NCBI GenBank assembly: GCA_965368405.1
Contig: CBDUMS010000017.1
Location: 1-46,930, forward strand
DNA: 46,930 bases
Direction: 5' to 3'
Source: S012-113 sp965368405
Lineage (GTDB): Bacteria > Bacteroidota > Bacteroidia > Cytophagales > Cyclobacteriaceae
The notes beneath the pieces are model-generated. The model did not search any database, was not told the origin of the DNA, and was given only the letters and a program-made list of their open reading frames with translations. A program made the position numbers and the translations under genes. Numbering within the stretch: position 1 is the stretch's first letter; each line of letters begins with the position of its first letter. Shown here piece by piece: positions 7,815-16,090 of the stretch.

Positions 7815-9146
7815 ATGGCTCTCCCGCAACACCTTTCATTAAGAATACCAGAAACAGACTTACCTCGCATTGTAATTGTTGGTGGAGGCTTTGCCGGGTT
7901 AAATTTGGCAAAAAAGCTAAAAAAGGTTAAAGCTCAGATTGTCATGATCGATCGCAATAACTTTCACACCTTCCAACCCCTTCTTTATCAGGTGGCTACA
8001 GCAGGATTAGAGCCAGATTCGATCGCAGGGCCATTGCGCAAAACCTTTGAAAATCATCATAATTATTTGTTTCGAATGGTACGCGTAACTGGAGTTGATC
8101 TGGATCGAAATACCATACACACTCTGGTAGGAGATTTAGAATACGACTATTTGGTAATGGCGAATGGGTCCAAAACTAATTATTTCAATAACGATGAGAT
8201 TAGAGAGAATGTACTTCCTCTAAAAAGGGTAGTCCATGCCTTAAATATGAGGAGTCATATTTTGCAAATGTTCGAACAAGCCGTGCTCACGCACGACCAA
8301 GAGGTTCTAAGGTCTCTGATGAATATAGTTGTTGTGGGTGGTGGCCCAACGGGTGTAGAGGTTTGTGGGGCACTCGCAGAGTTACAAAAGCACATACTCC
8401 CCAAAGACTATCCTGACCTCGACATGTCGGAAATGAAGATTTATCTGGTTGAAGGAAGTGATAAATTGCTTGGGGCAATGTCGGAAAAGTCATCGAATGA
8501 CGCATATAATTATATGGAGCAGCTGGACATTCAAATTCTTACGAATACAATTGTTCAGAATTACGATGGCCAAATTGCTCAGTTAAGCGATGGCAGACAA
8601 ATACCGACTAAAAGCTTAATTTGGGCTGCCGGAGTAATGGGAAATGTACCGAAAGGTTTCTCTGAAATTCAGGTGGATAAAAGTCGTATCGTTGTAGATC
8701 TTGAGAATAAAGTAGTAGATACCGATAATGTATATGCCATTGGCGATATCGCTGTTATGAAATCACCCGAGCATCCACACGGCCATCCAATGCTAGCTCC
8801 GGTTGCTATTCAGCAAGGGCAACACTTAGCTAATAACCTTAAAAGAATAATCAAAGGTGAACCAACGACACCATTTTCCTATCTCGATAAGGGAACCATG
8901 GCAACCATTGGAAGGAATAAGGCAGTTGTTGACTTACCCAATGGATGGCATGTGAAAGGTTTCTTTGCTTGGCTCATCTGGATGTTTGTTCATATTATGT
9001 ACCTCGTAGGTTTTCGAAACCGACTTATTACGCTGAACAATTGGATTTGGAGTTACTTTACTTATGATAAGGGAACTCGTTTAATTGTTAGAGTTTTTAA
9101 TCGAAAGAGTAAAATCAGGGCTGAGAAAGATGCCGTTCTGCAATAA
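7815..9146 (+). CDS. ndh: Type II NADH:quinone oxidoreductase
   Basis: A 443-residue non-proton-pumping NADH dehydrogenase that passes electrons from NADH to the quinone pool. The FAD dinucleotide-binding motif GGGFAG is at 23-28, the second (NADH) motif GGGPTG at 175-180, and the FAD-contact YAIGD at 307-311. The quinone-site sequence APVAIQQGQ at 328-336 matches the NDH-2 pattern. Near 380-400 lies a hydrophobic, tryptophan-rich stretch (FFAWLIWMFVHIMYLVGF) as in membrane-attached NDH-2 enzymes. The protein has a 16-residue lead before the first Rossmann strand. It follows another flavoprotein gene. Confidence 0.93.
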   Translation: MALPQHLSLRIPETDLPRIVIVGGGFAGLNLAKKLKKVKAQIVMIDRNNFHTFQPLLYQVATAGLEPDSIAGPLRKTFENHHNYLFRMVRVTGVDLDRNTIHTLVGDLEYDYLVMANGSKTNYFNNDEIRENVLPLKRVVHALNMRSHILQMFEQAVLTHDQEVLRSLMNIVVVGGGPTGVEVCGALAELQKHILPKDYPDLDMSEMKIYLVEGSDKLLGAMSEKSSNDAYNYMEQLDIQILTNTIVQNYDGQIAQLSDGRQIPTKSLIWAAGVMGNVPKGFSEIQVDKSRIVVDLENKVVDTDNVYAIGDIAVMKSPEHPHGHPMLAPVAIQQGQHLANNLKRIIKGEPTTPFSYLDKGTMATIGRNKAVVDLPNGWHVKGFFAWLIWMFVHIMYLVGFRNRLITLNNWIWSYFTYDKGTRLIVRVFNRKSKIRAEKDAVLQ

Positions 9147-9189
9147 TAAAAACAATAGTTTCTTCTGAAATTTAGCAGTGTCTTGGAGC

Positions 9190-10311
9190 CTACTTTTTAA
9201 CAAGCTTGTTAAAGTAATAGCGATTAACTTCATCAGAATTACTTTCTATAACATCAATTAAGCTATCTCCATTAAGATCAGCTGCGATTATATCGTAGGT
9301 ACTAAAATCCTCATTGGCAAGGGATACTTTCTGCCAGCTTTCTCCATCGAGACTCTGCATGAATACTATATTTGGCTCTCGTGCATTTCCAACTATGATA
9401 TCAATGCTCCCATCCCCATTTAGGTCACTCACTGCAATGGCATAGGAGTTACTAAGGCTTGTATCGAAAACCACACTTCGGTTGAACATCGTTTTTTTAT
9501 TCCCGAAATAGATCACGTTTTCTTCGCGAATGTTGGCTGTAATAATATCTGGGAAGCCATCCTTATTTACATCGGCAATGGCAATTGATCGCGTATTATC
9601 ACTCCCCGTTCCATAGGCCAGTTTATCAGAAAAATCTAGTTGTCCATTATTTAAGTAGATGTAATTAGGTTGATCATCTCTATTGGCTAATATAAGATCC
9701 TTGTCACCATCAAGGTCTATGTCCGCCACTTCCACATCTATGGTAGAGTCATCGTTACTTCCAAAAGTTCGGACATCATCGAACACCGCATTGCCATTAT
9801 TTAAGCAAATTTCATTTACCCTACCACGGTTGGTAATCAGGATGTCCATATCTCCATCGCTATCAATATCAGCAACTGTAACATTTCGGGTAGGGGCATA
9901 TAGTTTTCCAAAATTACCGGCAGGGGAGAAAACACCTTCGCCATTATTCAAGAATAATGTATTGGGGGCCATATCGTTACCAACCGCGATATCCAAATCG
10001 CCATCGTTGTCAAAATCTGCTAATTCTGTAGCATAGCTTGTTTCCATATCCGCACCTAGCAGCCGTGAAACGGTGAAGATGCCCCGGCCATTATTAAAGT
10101 ATATTCTGTTTTGTCCTGGCCAATGCCTTCCGTTGGCAACAACCAAGTCGATATCTCCGTCGTTATCAATATCCCCAGAACTTACCGATGCCGAGCGTTC
10201 TTTTTCCGGACCCAAGATCAACCGGCCACTTGTGCTCAGTTCCACTTCTTGTGCGTGGCATGTAAGGGATACCAAGGTAATTGAAAGAAAAGCTATTAAT
10301 AGATTACGCAT
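9190..10311 (-). CDS. Secreted FG-GAP/VCBS seven-repeat propeller protein
   Basis: A 373-residue protein with a signal peptide (MRNLLIAFLSITLVSLTCHAQ). It carries seven repeats of about 46 residues, each with an aspartate-rich calcium-loop motif of the form D-x-D/N-x-D-G-x-x-D (for example DIDNDGDIDLVVANG and DLNGDGSIDIIVGN). Seven such repeats fit a complete seven-bladed integrin-alpha-like propeller. Unlike many Bacteroidota homologues there is no C-terminal ASPIC/UnbV or type IX sorting domain. The ATG at 10311 is chosen because it starts the signal peptide; a farther ATG at 10350 would add 13 polar residues. Likely extracytoplasmic and calcium-binding; ligand unknown. Confidence 0.88.
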   Translation of the reverse strand: MRNLLIAFLSITLVSLTCHAQEVELSTSGRLILGPEKERSASVSSGDIDNDGDIDLVVANGRHWPGQNRIYFNNGRGIFTVSRLLGADMETSYATELADFDNDGDLDIAVGNDMAPNTLFLNNGEGVFSPAGNFGKLYAPTRNVTVADIDSDGDMDILITNRGRVNEICLNNGNAVFDDVRTFGSNDDSTIDVEVADIDLDGDKDLILANRDDQPNYIYLNNGQLDFSDKLAYGTGSDNTRSIAIADVNKDGFPDIITANIREENVIYFGNKKTMFNRSVVFDTSLSNSYAIAVSDLNGDGSIDIIVGNAREPNIVFMQSLDGESWQKVSLANEDFSTYDIIAADLNGDSLIDVIESNSDEVNRYYFNKLVKK

Positions 10312-10487
10312 ATCAGATACTGTTGTGTTGTTAAAAGTATGCTTTATCAAGATTAAAAAAAAGCAACAAAGATGAGTGGCTCTTACTAACCAAATAATTA
10401 ACGATTCTTATCAGCCTAACGTCGGACTAGAATTGTCTCACTTCTAATATTTTATTAAACTTGTCACCTTTACATTCAAATTTTTTT

Positions 10488-11432
10488 ATGGGAAGCATCA
10501 ATACCTTAAAGCCATTTGTGGAAAGTAAAAAATTTCACAAAACCGTTTCGCTTGTAATTATCTTATGTGCCGTAACACTAGGCATTGAAACACAATTGGT
10601 AGACCCGTTTTGGCAAGATGTTTTTGTGTTGGTAGATATTTTGATAACCAGCTTTTTTATCTTGGAAATTACACTGAGGATTCTCGCTGAGAAATCAATA
10701 CTCTACTTTTTTCATTTGGTTAAGATTAATAAGAAAAGGAATGCCAGCAAAAAAGTTCGGCTGGAATACTCTGAAGAAGGATTTTGGAATTGGTTCGACT
10801 TCATTATCACGGTGGTTAGTGGGGTTGCAATGTTTACTCATTTTTTTCAGCATCCCGAATACCTGCTAATTGCACGGATGTTTAGAATCTTTAGAATTTT
10901 CCGTCTACTCGAAATAAGTAGTCAGTTAAAGGAAATTGAGAAGAAAATTGTGGCGATTGTACCTACGGTTTTTTCTTTTGCACTTCTATTATTTATTCTG
11001 ATTTATATCTATTCAATTATTGGCTTCTACCTCTTCGAAGGAAAGGATATGGATGTTGCTAATTTTAGTACCTTATTTCACTCAGCCGTTACTCTATTTC
11101 AGGTGATGACACTTGATGGTTGGGGTGAAATTATGTCGGCTGTTAACGAAACGGATTTGGCGATCAATCCAATAATTGTTGATATGTACTTTATTTCATT
11201 TGTTGTAATTACAGCAATAATTTCACTGAACGTATTCATTGCCGTCTTGGCCTCAAGTGTAGAAACACGTATCTCTCAAAATGTACAAGACCAAAAACGA
11301 TCGCTATCCAAACTAATTAAAGACGAAACCGATCAGATGGATGAGGAGGTAGAAGAAGGATTCAGTTTGATATTAAAAGAAATACAAAGTCTTAAATCCG
11401 ATATTACGGAGGTTAGAAAAAAACTTCCGTAG
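10488..11432 (+). CDS. Bacterial voltage-gated cation channel (NaChBac-type)
   Basis: A 314-residue single-repeat, six-helix channel subunit expected to form homotetramers in the inner membrane. Helix S4 carries four arginines every third residue (R130, R133, R136, R139), the classical voltage sensor. The pore helix leads to the selectivity-filter sequence TLDGWG at 208-213, where NaChBac has TLESWA. The acidic residue followed by G-W is reminiscent of calcium-channel filters. A long intracellular S2-S3 loop rich in lysine lies at 80-98. After S6 the C-terminus (about 265-314) is a charged helix that looks like a tetrameric coiled coil. ATG 10488 is preferred over an in-frame TTG at 10461. 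Confidence 0.92.
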   Translation: MGSINTLKPFVESKKFHKTVSLVIILCAVTLGIETQLVDPFWQDVFVLVDILITSFFILEITLRILAEKSILYFFHLVKINKKRNASKKVRLEYSEEGFWNWFDFIITVVSGVAMFTHFFQHPEYLLIARMFRIFRIFRLLEISSQLKEIEKKIVAIVPTVFSFALLLFILIYIYSIIGFYLFEGKDMDVANFSTLFHSAVTLFQVMTLDGWGEIMSAVNETDLAINPIIVDMYFISFVVITAIISLNVFIAVLASSVETRISQNVQDQKRSLSKLIKDETDQMDEEVEEGFSLILKEIQSLKSDITEVRKKLP

Positions 11433-11458
11433 GACGGTCGCAATAGAAGATCTTCTTC

Positions 11459-11917
11459 TTAATGCTTAGTATAAACTTTCGCCACGATTTTCCAGCCTGA
11501 GTCAAATTTCAAAAGCGAGAGATAATCGGTAAAAATATGCTTACCGTCTTTTGATAGTTCCACCTTAGCAATTGCAGAATTTCCGGTAACATCGACCACG
11601 GCAAATTTCGAATCCCAAACATTTTTAGCTGGATCAAAGTCGCTGGAAGCCTTGCGCTCAGCAACACTAGCCACCCAATTAGCTATCTCATAGCGACTCA
11701 ACTGTTCGCCTTTTGCAGAGAAAATCGCGAAGTCTTTATGAAAGCCAGCGGCCATAGCTTCTGGGTTTAGCTCGTTGAATGCCCCATGAATATATGCTTT
11801 GTTTACTAGCTCCTTGATTTCGGCCTCAGCGGCTTCTTTTTTTATAGTGCTAGTGGTGAATGCAGCGAGCGCGCCTACAAAAATTATTGCGAGGAGGGGG
11901 GTGAGAATCTTTTTCAT
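11459..11917 (-). CDS. Exported NTF2-like (lumazine-binding-type) protein
   Basis: A 152-residue protein with a signal or membrane-anchor segment at 7-22 and then an NTF2-like fold pattern: an N-terminal helix (EAEIKELVNKAYIHGAFNE), a central FHKDFAIFS strand, then a strand-rich half ending DYLSLLKFDSGWKIVAKVY. This ending is typical of the putative lumazine-binding (Lumazine_bd_2/SnoaL-like) group frequent in Bacteroidota. The function is not known for this group; some members have enzymatic roles. It converges on the channel gene with a 26-base gap and probably shares a transcript with the next gene upstream (47-base gap). Confidence 0.75.
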   Translation of the reverse strand: MKKILTPLLAIIFVGALAAFTTSTIKKEAAEAEIKELVNKAYIHGAFNELNPEAMAAGFHKDFAIFSAKGEQLSRYEIANWVASVAERKASSDFDPAKNVWDSKFAVVDVTGNSAIAKVELSKDGKHIFTDYLSLLKFDSGWKIVAKVYTKH

Positions 11918-11963
11918 CTGAATGTTTTTTTTATTAAAACGTGTAAAGAGGGAATGGGGTTGC

Positions 11964-12380
11964 TTACTCAGTTATTTTATAGGTTGTATACTCACGCGGT
12001 AATCCGTACTCATCGGTTTGATAAAGCGAAAGATAACGGATGCCATCTCGCTTTCTAAGGACCATTTTGCGATCACCTAATTTCCAAACATAATATTCAT
12101 CACCATCCATTGTAGGATACTTTAAGGCGGATAGTGTTCGTCGTTCAAATATTATCTTGTCATTGTCAGGATTAGAAAGATCTACTTCGAGGATTTGTAC
12201 TCTGTTTTGATCAATGGTAATTACCACATGGGTTTCAAGCATCTTTTTATCTGAAAAATCCATACCCGAGAAATAGCCATGACTTACGTATTTAATAGTA
12301 TTGAACTGTGCAGTTGTTGAGTAACTAATGGTGCAAAGTAGCAGAAGCATCGCCAGTGTTAGCGAGTTAAGGTTTTTCAT
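11964..12380 (-). CDS. Secreted hypothetical protein
   Basis: A 138-residue protein with a signal peptide (hydrophobic 8-20, cleavage near TTA-Q) and a mature part predicted to be mostly beta strand (THVVITIDQNRVQILEVDL; YYVWKLGDRKMVLRKRDG). I recognise no family. The mature sequence looks like a small lipocalin- or barrel-like periplasmic protein, but this is only an impression from strand pattern. It is likely co-transcribed with the NTF2-like gene downstream. Confidence 0.7.
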   Translation of the reverse strand: MKNLNSLTLAMLLLLCTISYSTTAQFNTIKYVSHGYFSGMDFSDKKMLETHVVITIDQNRVQILEVDLSNPDNDKIIFERRTLSALKYPTMDGDEYYVWKLGDRKMVLRKRDGIRYLSLYQTDEYGLPREYTTYKITE

Positions 12381-12490
12381 GCGTAGGTTAGCTTGTCATA
12401 CTAAATTTATGAATTTTTGTCCGCGATGACAACATTTAAAAGACCTATTAAGAGCATTGCCTATTTTATTATTTATACTAGTTTGGCAAT

Positions 12491-14167
12491 ATGTTACGAT
12501 TAATAATTACCGCCTTTACCATATTTTATGGACTTCAGCTGTGGGCTCAATCGAATGAATCTTCTGTCGTACTGCTTCAAAATGATGGCCTATTACCTCT
12601 TGAACACCTCGATTCTTTGAGTATCGATTACAATAATGATAGGGTGCTGGAGCATTATGGTATTCGCTATACTGAGAACACAGGACCAAAAATTATAACT
12701 ATTGAAACCCTCATTGAAAAAGAAAGGGCAGGATTGAGCGGCGATATTCTAATTGTGTTTGGCGATAGTGCCAAGATAATCAAAGATGATCTTATAAATT
12801 ATAAGGCGGTGATTTATGCCGCGCATTACGATAGTGCCAGCGTCGATAATATTACGCAAAAAATATTTGGCGGTAGATCGTTTGATTCTGTTCTATCGAA
12901 AGAATTATATGGATGGGAGTCGTGGACAGGATTGTTTACACCTGGCGGGCTAAGGTTCTCTTTTGGCGATCCACTGGAAGTCGGACTCGATAGGGAGTAC
13001 CTCAATGCAAAAATTGATTCTATTGCCATGATGGCGATCGATTCTGGTGTTGCGCCAGGTATACAGGTGCTAGTGGCACGAGATGGGCAAGTGGTGCTTC
13101 ATAAAACCTACGGATTTCAAACCTACGACTCAATTATTGCGGTTGAGAAGAATATGCTATACGATTTTGCATCCGTAACTAAGATTACGGGTGCACTCCC
13201 GGGTTTAATGAAATTATACGACGAAGATAAGTTTAGTTTGGATGCCACCATGGGGACCTACCTTCCTTACTTTGCCAAGGGTAATAAGAAAGATCTTCCA
13301 TATCGCAAGGTTCTTTCTCATAATGCTCGACTTCAGGCATGGATTCCATATTGGACTACCACGATTAAAAAGAATGGTAAATATAAAAGAAAGACCTTGT
13401 CTATCGATTCTACTGCAACTTATTCGATTAAGCTTACAGACAGCCTTTATTTACATGACGAGTACCGGGATAAGATTTACAAAATGATTCGTAAGTCACC
13501 CTTGCTGGAGAAGGAAGGCTATGTTTATTCAGGTTTGTCCTTTTACCTCTATCCTGATATTATAGAGCAGCTTACAGGAAATGATTATGAGTCCTACCTT
13601 AAAAAGAATATTTATCAGCCGCTCGGGGCAAGTACCATTACGTATAACCCTATGCGTTATTACACACGAGAGAGAATGATACCTACAGAAATAGATACAT
13701 TTTTTCGTAAAACGCCGTTAGTCGGAGTGGTTCATGACGAAGGTGCTGCGATGATGAGAGGAGTATCTTCTAATGCAGGACTATTCGGAACAACCCTCGA
13801 TCTGGCCAAAATAATGCAAATGTACCAGTGGAAAGGTCAGTTTGGTGGCGAACAGATAATTAGCAGGCAAACAGTAGATTTATATACGTCGTGTCATTAC
13901 TGTAACGAAGGAAATAGAAGAGGATTGGCTTTCGATAAGCCAGTATTGGAGGATAAAGCAAATGGCTCGACTGCGATTGATGCTTCCTATCAGAGCTTTG
14001 GTCATTCAGGATATACAGGCACATTTGCTTGGGCGGATCCAGAAACCGGAATATTGTTCATTTTTATGTCTAATCGGGTATACCCTACCCGAAACAATCG
14101 AAAGTTATACCAGTTAAATATCCGGCCAGCAATGCATCAGGTAATTTATGATGCCATTATTGAATAA
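12491..14167 (+). CDS. Serine beta-lactamase-like hydrolase with GH3 C-terminal remnant
   Basis: A 558-residue exported protein (signal peptide to about residue 20). Residues 175-558 form a class C beta-lactamase/serine-hydrolase domain: catalytic SVTK at 228-231, tyrosine motif YSG at 346-348 and HSG at 505-507, standing for the KTG triad element. Residues 22-170 do not belong to that domain. The stretches SSVVLLQNDGLLPL (24-37) and the IFGG segment near 125-128 resemble the C-terminal domain of family 3 glycoside hydrolases. In Bacteroidota, GH3 and this hydrolase domain often occur in one roughly 1000-residue protein; here the GH3 catalytic barrel is absent. Possible substrates are cell-wall peptides or esters, but none can be assigned. 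Confidence 0.85.
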   Translation: MLRLIITAFTIFYGLQLWAQSNESSVVLLQNDGLLPLEHLDSLSIDYNNDRVLEHYGIRYTENTGPKIITIETLIEKERAGLSGDILIVFGDSAKIIKDDLINYKAVIYAAHYDSASVDNITQKIFGGRSFDSVLSKELYGWESWTGLFTPGGLRFSFGDPLEVGLDREYLNAKIDSIAMMAIDSGVAPGIQVLVARDGQVVLHKTYGFQTYDSIIAVEKNMLYDFASVTKITGALPGLMKLYDEDKFSLDATMGTYLPYFAKGNKKDLPYRKVLSHNARLQAWIPYWTTTIKKNGKYKRKTLSIDSTATYSIKLTDSLYLHDEYRDKIYKMIRKSPLLEKEGYVYSGLSFYLYPDIIEQLTGNDYESYLKKNIYQPLGASTITYNPMRYYTRERMIPTEIDTFFRKTPLVGVVHDEGAAMMRGVSSNAGLFGTTLDLAKIMQMYQWKGQFGGEQIISRQTVDLYTSCHYCNEGNRRGLAFDKPVLEDKANGSTAIDASYQSFGHSGYTGTFAWADPETGILFIFMSNRVYPTRNNRKLYQLNIRPAMHQVIYDAIIE

Positions 14168-14397
14168 TAATCGAAAATAACAAAAATATTACATCAATAT
14201 TAATCAAAATATAATTCTACCTATATTAAAATAAGCATATATTAGATCAAATAAATAACTATAATTAAATATAAACTTATTAAAGTTATATTTAAAATAT
14301 TTATTAATAGTAAAAAGTTACATATGTAATAAATTAAGAGTCAATCAGGCGTATTTACGCAGCCTTCGCCGTACATTTGATATCCCTAAATATTAAA
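14168..14397. other. Extremely AT-rich intergenic stretch
   Basis: From about 14175 to 14338 the sequence is nearly all A and T, far above its surroundings, with many ATTA/TAAT runs and no gene. It separates the hydrolase gene from a small membrane-protein gene. It could carry a promoter or a nucleoid-protein binding region. No DnaA-box cluster or T-tailed hairpin is evident. Confidence 0.6.
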
Positions 14398-14580
14398 ATG
14401 ATGAAGGACACCGTAAAAACATTCGTGAAATCACCTGTTAGCTTTATGCTAGGGGTATTAGTTTTAGTGTTACTATTATTATTTACACTTAGTCTAACGA
14501 CTAGCAGAGCACATCAAGCTGAATCAGTTCCAACACCAACAGATGTTGAGGCTCCCATATCGATAACAGAGAACCAGTAA
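14398..14580 (+). CDS. Small single-pass membrane protein
   Basis: About 60 residues starting MMKDTVKTFVKSPVSFMLG, with one strong transmembrane helix (GVLVLVLLLLFTLSL). A short polar, proline- and glutamate-containing tail follows. It could be an uncleaved small membrane protein. The ATG at 14398 (or the adjacent one at 14401) is preferred to an in-frame TTG at 14377. No family is recognised. It precedes another small exported ORF by 78 bases. Confidence 0.5.
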   Translation: MMKDTVKTFVKSPVSFMLGVLVLVLLLLFTLSLTTSRAHQAESVPTPTDVEAPISITENQ

Positions 14581-14658
14581 GGGGGGCGATCAATATTTAG
14601 TCGAATTTCAGGGCAATTTCTTTGGCAGGAGAAAGTTATAAGTATAGCTTTAAACTTT

Positions 14659-15012
14659 ATGCGGCCATTATATCTAATAATATTCATTCTTCTTCTTGGT
14701 ACTAGTGCGGTAGCGCAAGATAGCCGAGTTGTAGAGGGCAGTGTTAATACTACCCCTAAGGTCTACTCAGCAGAAGAAATACAGGCAATCCGCACGGCAC
14801 TTGATAATCATCCTTATACGAAGTATTACGATCGGCTTATCGAGGAGTATAAAGCAAGAATGAAGGCGAACGTGAAAAAATACAAGAAAGTATCGCGTGA
14901 AATGCAAAAACCGCAATACTCAGATCCTCTGTATTTCGGACATAAACGGAAACCCAAAAAACGTGCAGTAGGGAAGCGTAAATATTGTAAAGAATGTGAA
15001 ATAGTGCACTAA
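14659..15012 (+). CDS. Exported small basic protein with C-terminal CxxC
   Basis: A 117-residue protein with a clean signal peptide (MRPLYLIIFILLLGTSAVAQ). The mature part has a helical, lysine-rich middle (about 45-85) and a very basic C-terminus (HKRKPKKRAVGKRKY) followed by C-K-E-C-E-I-V-H. The two cysteines could form a disulfide, bind metal or ligate haem, though the spacing CKEC-E is not the CxxCH haem motif. No family is recognised. A weak terminator follows. Confidence 0.6.
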   Translation: MRPLYLIIFILLLGTSAVAQDSRVVEGSVNTTPKVYSAEEIQAIRTALDNHPYTKYYDRLIEEYKARMKANVKKYKKVSREMQKPQYSDPLYFGHKRKPKKRAVGKRKYCKECEIVH

Positions 15013-15037
15013 TCGGGATAGCTAATCCCGAATTTTA
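15013..15037 (+). terminator. Weak intrinsic terminator
   Basis: A 7-bp stem (tcgggat 15013-15019 with atcccga 15025-15031), a five-base loop and a poor T tract (attttaatt). It is placed right after the stop of the small basic protein gene and before the deoC operon. Confidence 0.5.
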
Positions 15038-15116
15038 ATTAAGTTCTCCTACCCATTTTTCCAGCAATTATGTTATTTTACATACCTATTAAAATAGCAG
15101 GGAGGGTTTAGATTAA

Positions 15117-16079
15117 ATGGCAAAAAAGAATCACAAAAATGAGAGAAATCCTGGTGTTCCTTTAGACTTGGATTTAATCAGCAATATTCGAATCAATCGT
15201 AGTGCTGTAGAACGCAGAGCAGCTACGATGGCCACAAGGCGAACAGTTAAAAAAGAGTGGCAGGCGGCTTGGTTGCTCCGAGCAATATCATGTATTGATT
15301 TAACTACTTTGTCTGGCGACGATACACCAGGTAATGTTGTGCGACTCTGTGCGAAGGCACAACACCCAGTTCGAGCTGATATTTTAAGCGCATTGGCCAT
15401 GGAGTCGATTAAAGTCGGGGCAGTTTGTGTCTACCATAATTATATTAAAGAGGCAGTATTGTCTCTTGGAGATTCCGGGATACCTGTTGCAGCAGTTTCC
15501 ACGGGTTTTCCGGCGGGTCAGATTTCCTTTTCACAGAAGGTTCGCGAAATAAAGGCATCGGTTAAAGCGGGTGCAAAAGAAATTGATATTGTAATTACTA
15601 GAGCTCATGTACTTACAGGTAATTGGCGGGCTTTGTATAATGAAGTAAAGCAATATCGCGAGGCCTGTGGCGAAGCCCATATGAAAACGATACTTGCTAC
15701 AGGTGAGCTGGCAACATTAACCAATGTGGCTAAAGCTAGCCATATCTGTATGATGGCAGGAGCAGATTTCATAAAAACTAGTACAGGTAAGGAGTCCGTA
15801 AATGCAACAGTTCCTGTGAGTCTGGTAATGGTACGCGCGATACGCGATTACTACGAAGCCACCGGCTTTAAAGTGGGATTTAAACCAGCCGGAGGAATAA
15901 GTAAGGCGAAAGACGCCCTTACCTGGTTGATATTGATTAAAGAGGAACTAGGTAATGAATGGCTAAATCCATCACTTTTTAGGTTCGGAGCGAGTAGCCT
16001 TTTAGGTGATATAGAAAGACAACTAGAACATTATACCTCAGGAAGATATTCGGCAGGTTATCGCCATCCTGTTGCTTAA
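15117..16079 (+). CDS. deoC: Deoxyribose-phosphate aldolase, eukaryote-like long form
   Basis: Cleaves 2-deoxyribose 5-phosphate to glyceraldehyde 3-phosphate and acetaldehyde, the last step of deoxynucleoside breakdown. The Schiff-base lysine is K220 in DFIKTSTGK, and the phosphate-site GFKPAGGIS is near 265. At 320 residues it is much longer than typical bacterial DeoC (about 220-260). Its extra N-terminus and the block RRTVKKEWQAAWLL (41-54) with IDLTTLSGDDT closely resemble human DERA as I remember it. It starts an operon: the aldehyde dehydrogenase gene follows after 11 bases, which would oxidise the acetaldehyde product. Confidence 0.96.
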   Translation: MAKKNHKNERNPGVPLDLDLISNIRINRSAVERRAATMATRRTVKKEWQAAWLLRAISCIDLTTLSGDDTPGNVVRLCAKAQHPVRADILSALAMESIKVGAVCVYHNYIKEAVLSLGDSGIPVAAVSTGFPAGQISFSQKVREIKASVKAGAKEIDIVITRAHVLTGNWRALYNEVKQYREACGEAHMKTILATGELATLTNVAKASHICMMAGADFIKTSTGKESVNATVPVSLVMVRAIRDYYEATGFKVGFKPAGGISKAKDALTWLILIKEELGNEWLNPSLFRFGASSLLGDIERQLEHYTSGRYSAGYRHPVA

Positions 16080-16090
16080 GAAACAGAATA

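Noticed and set aside
9683..10375. Plus-strand frames opposite the FG-GAP gene
   Set aside because: Their serine-rich repeats are the complement of the repeated aspartate-rich codons of the propeller gene, so they are a reading-frame artefact.
14170..14340. AT-rich block as a replication origin
   Set aside because: No DnaA-box cluster, no dnaA or dnaN nearby, and no evidence beyond base composition.
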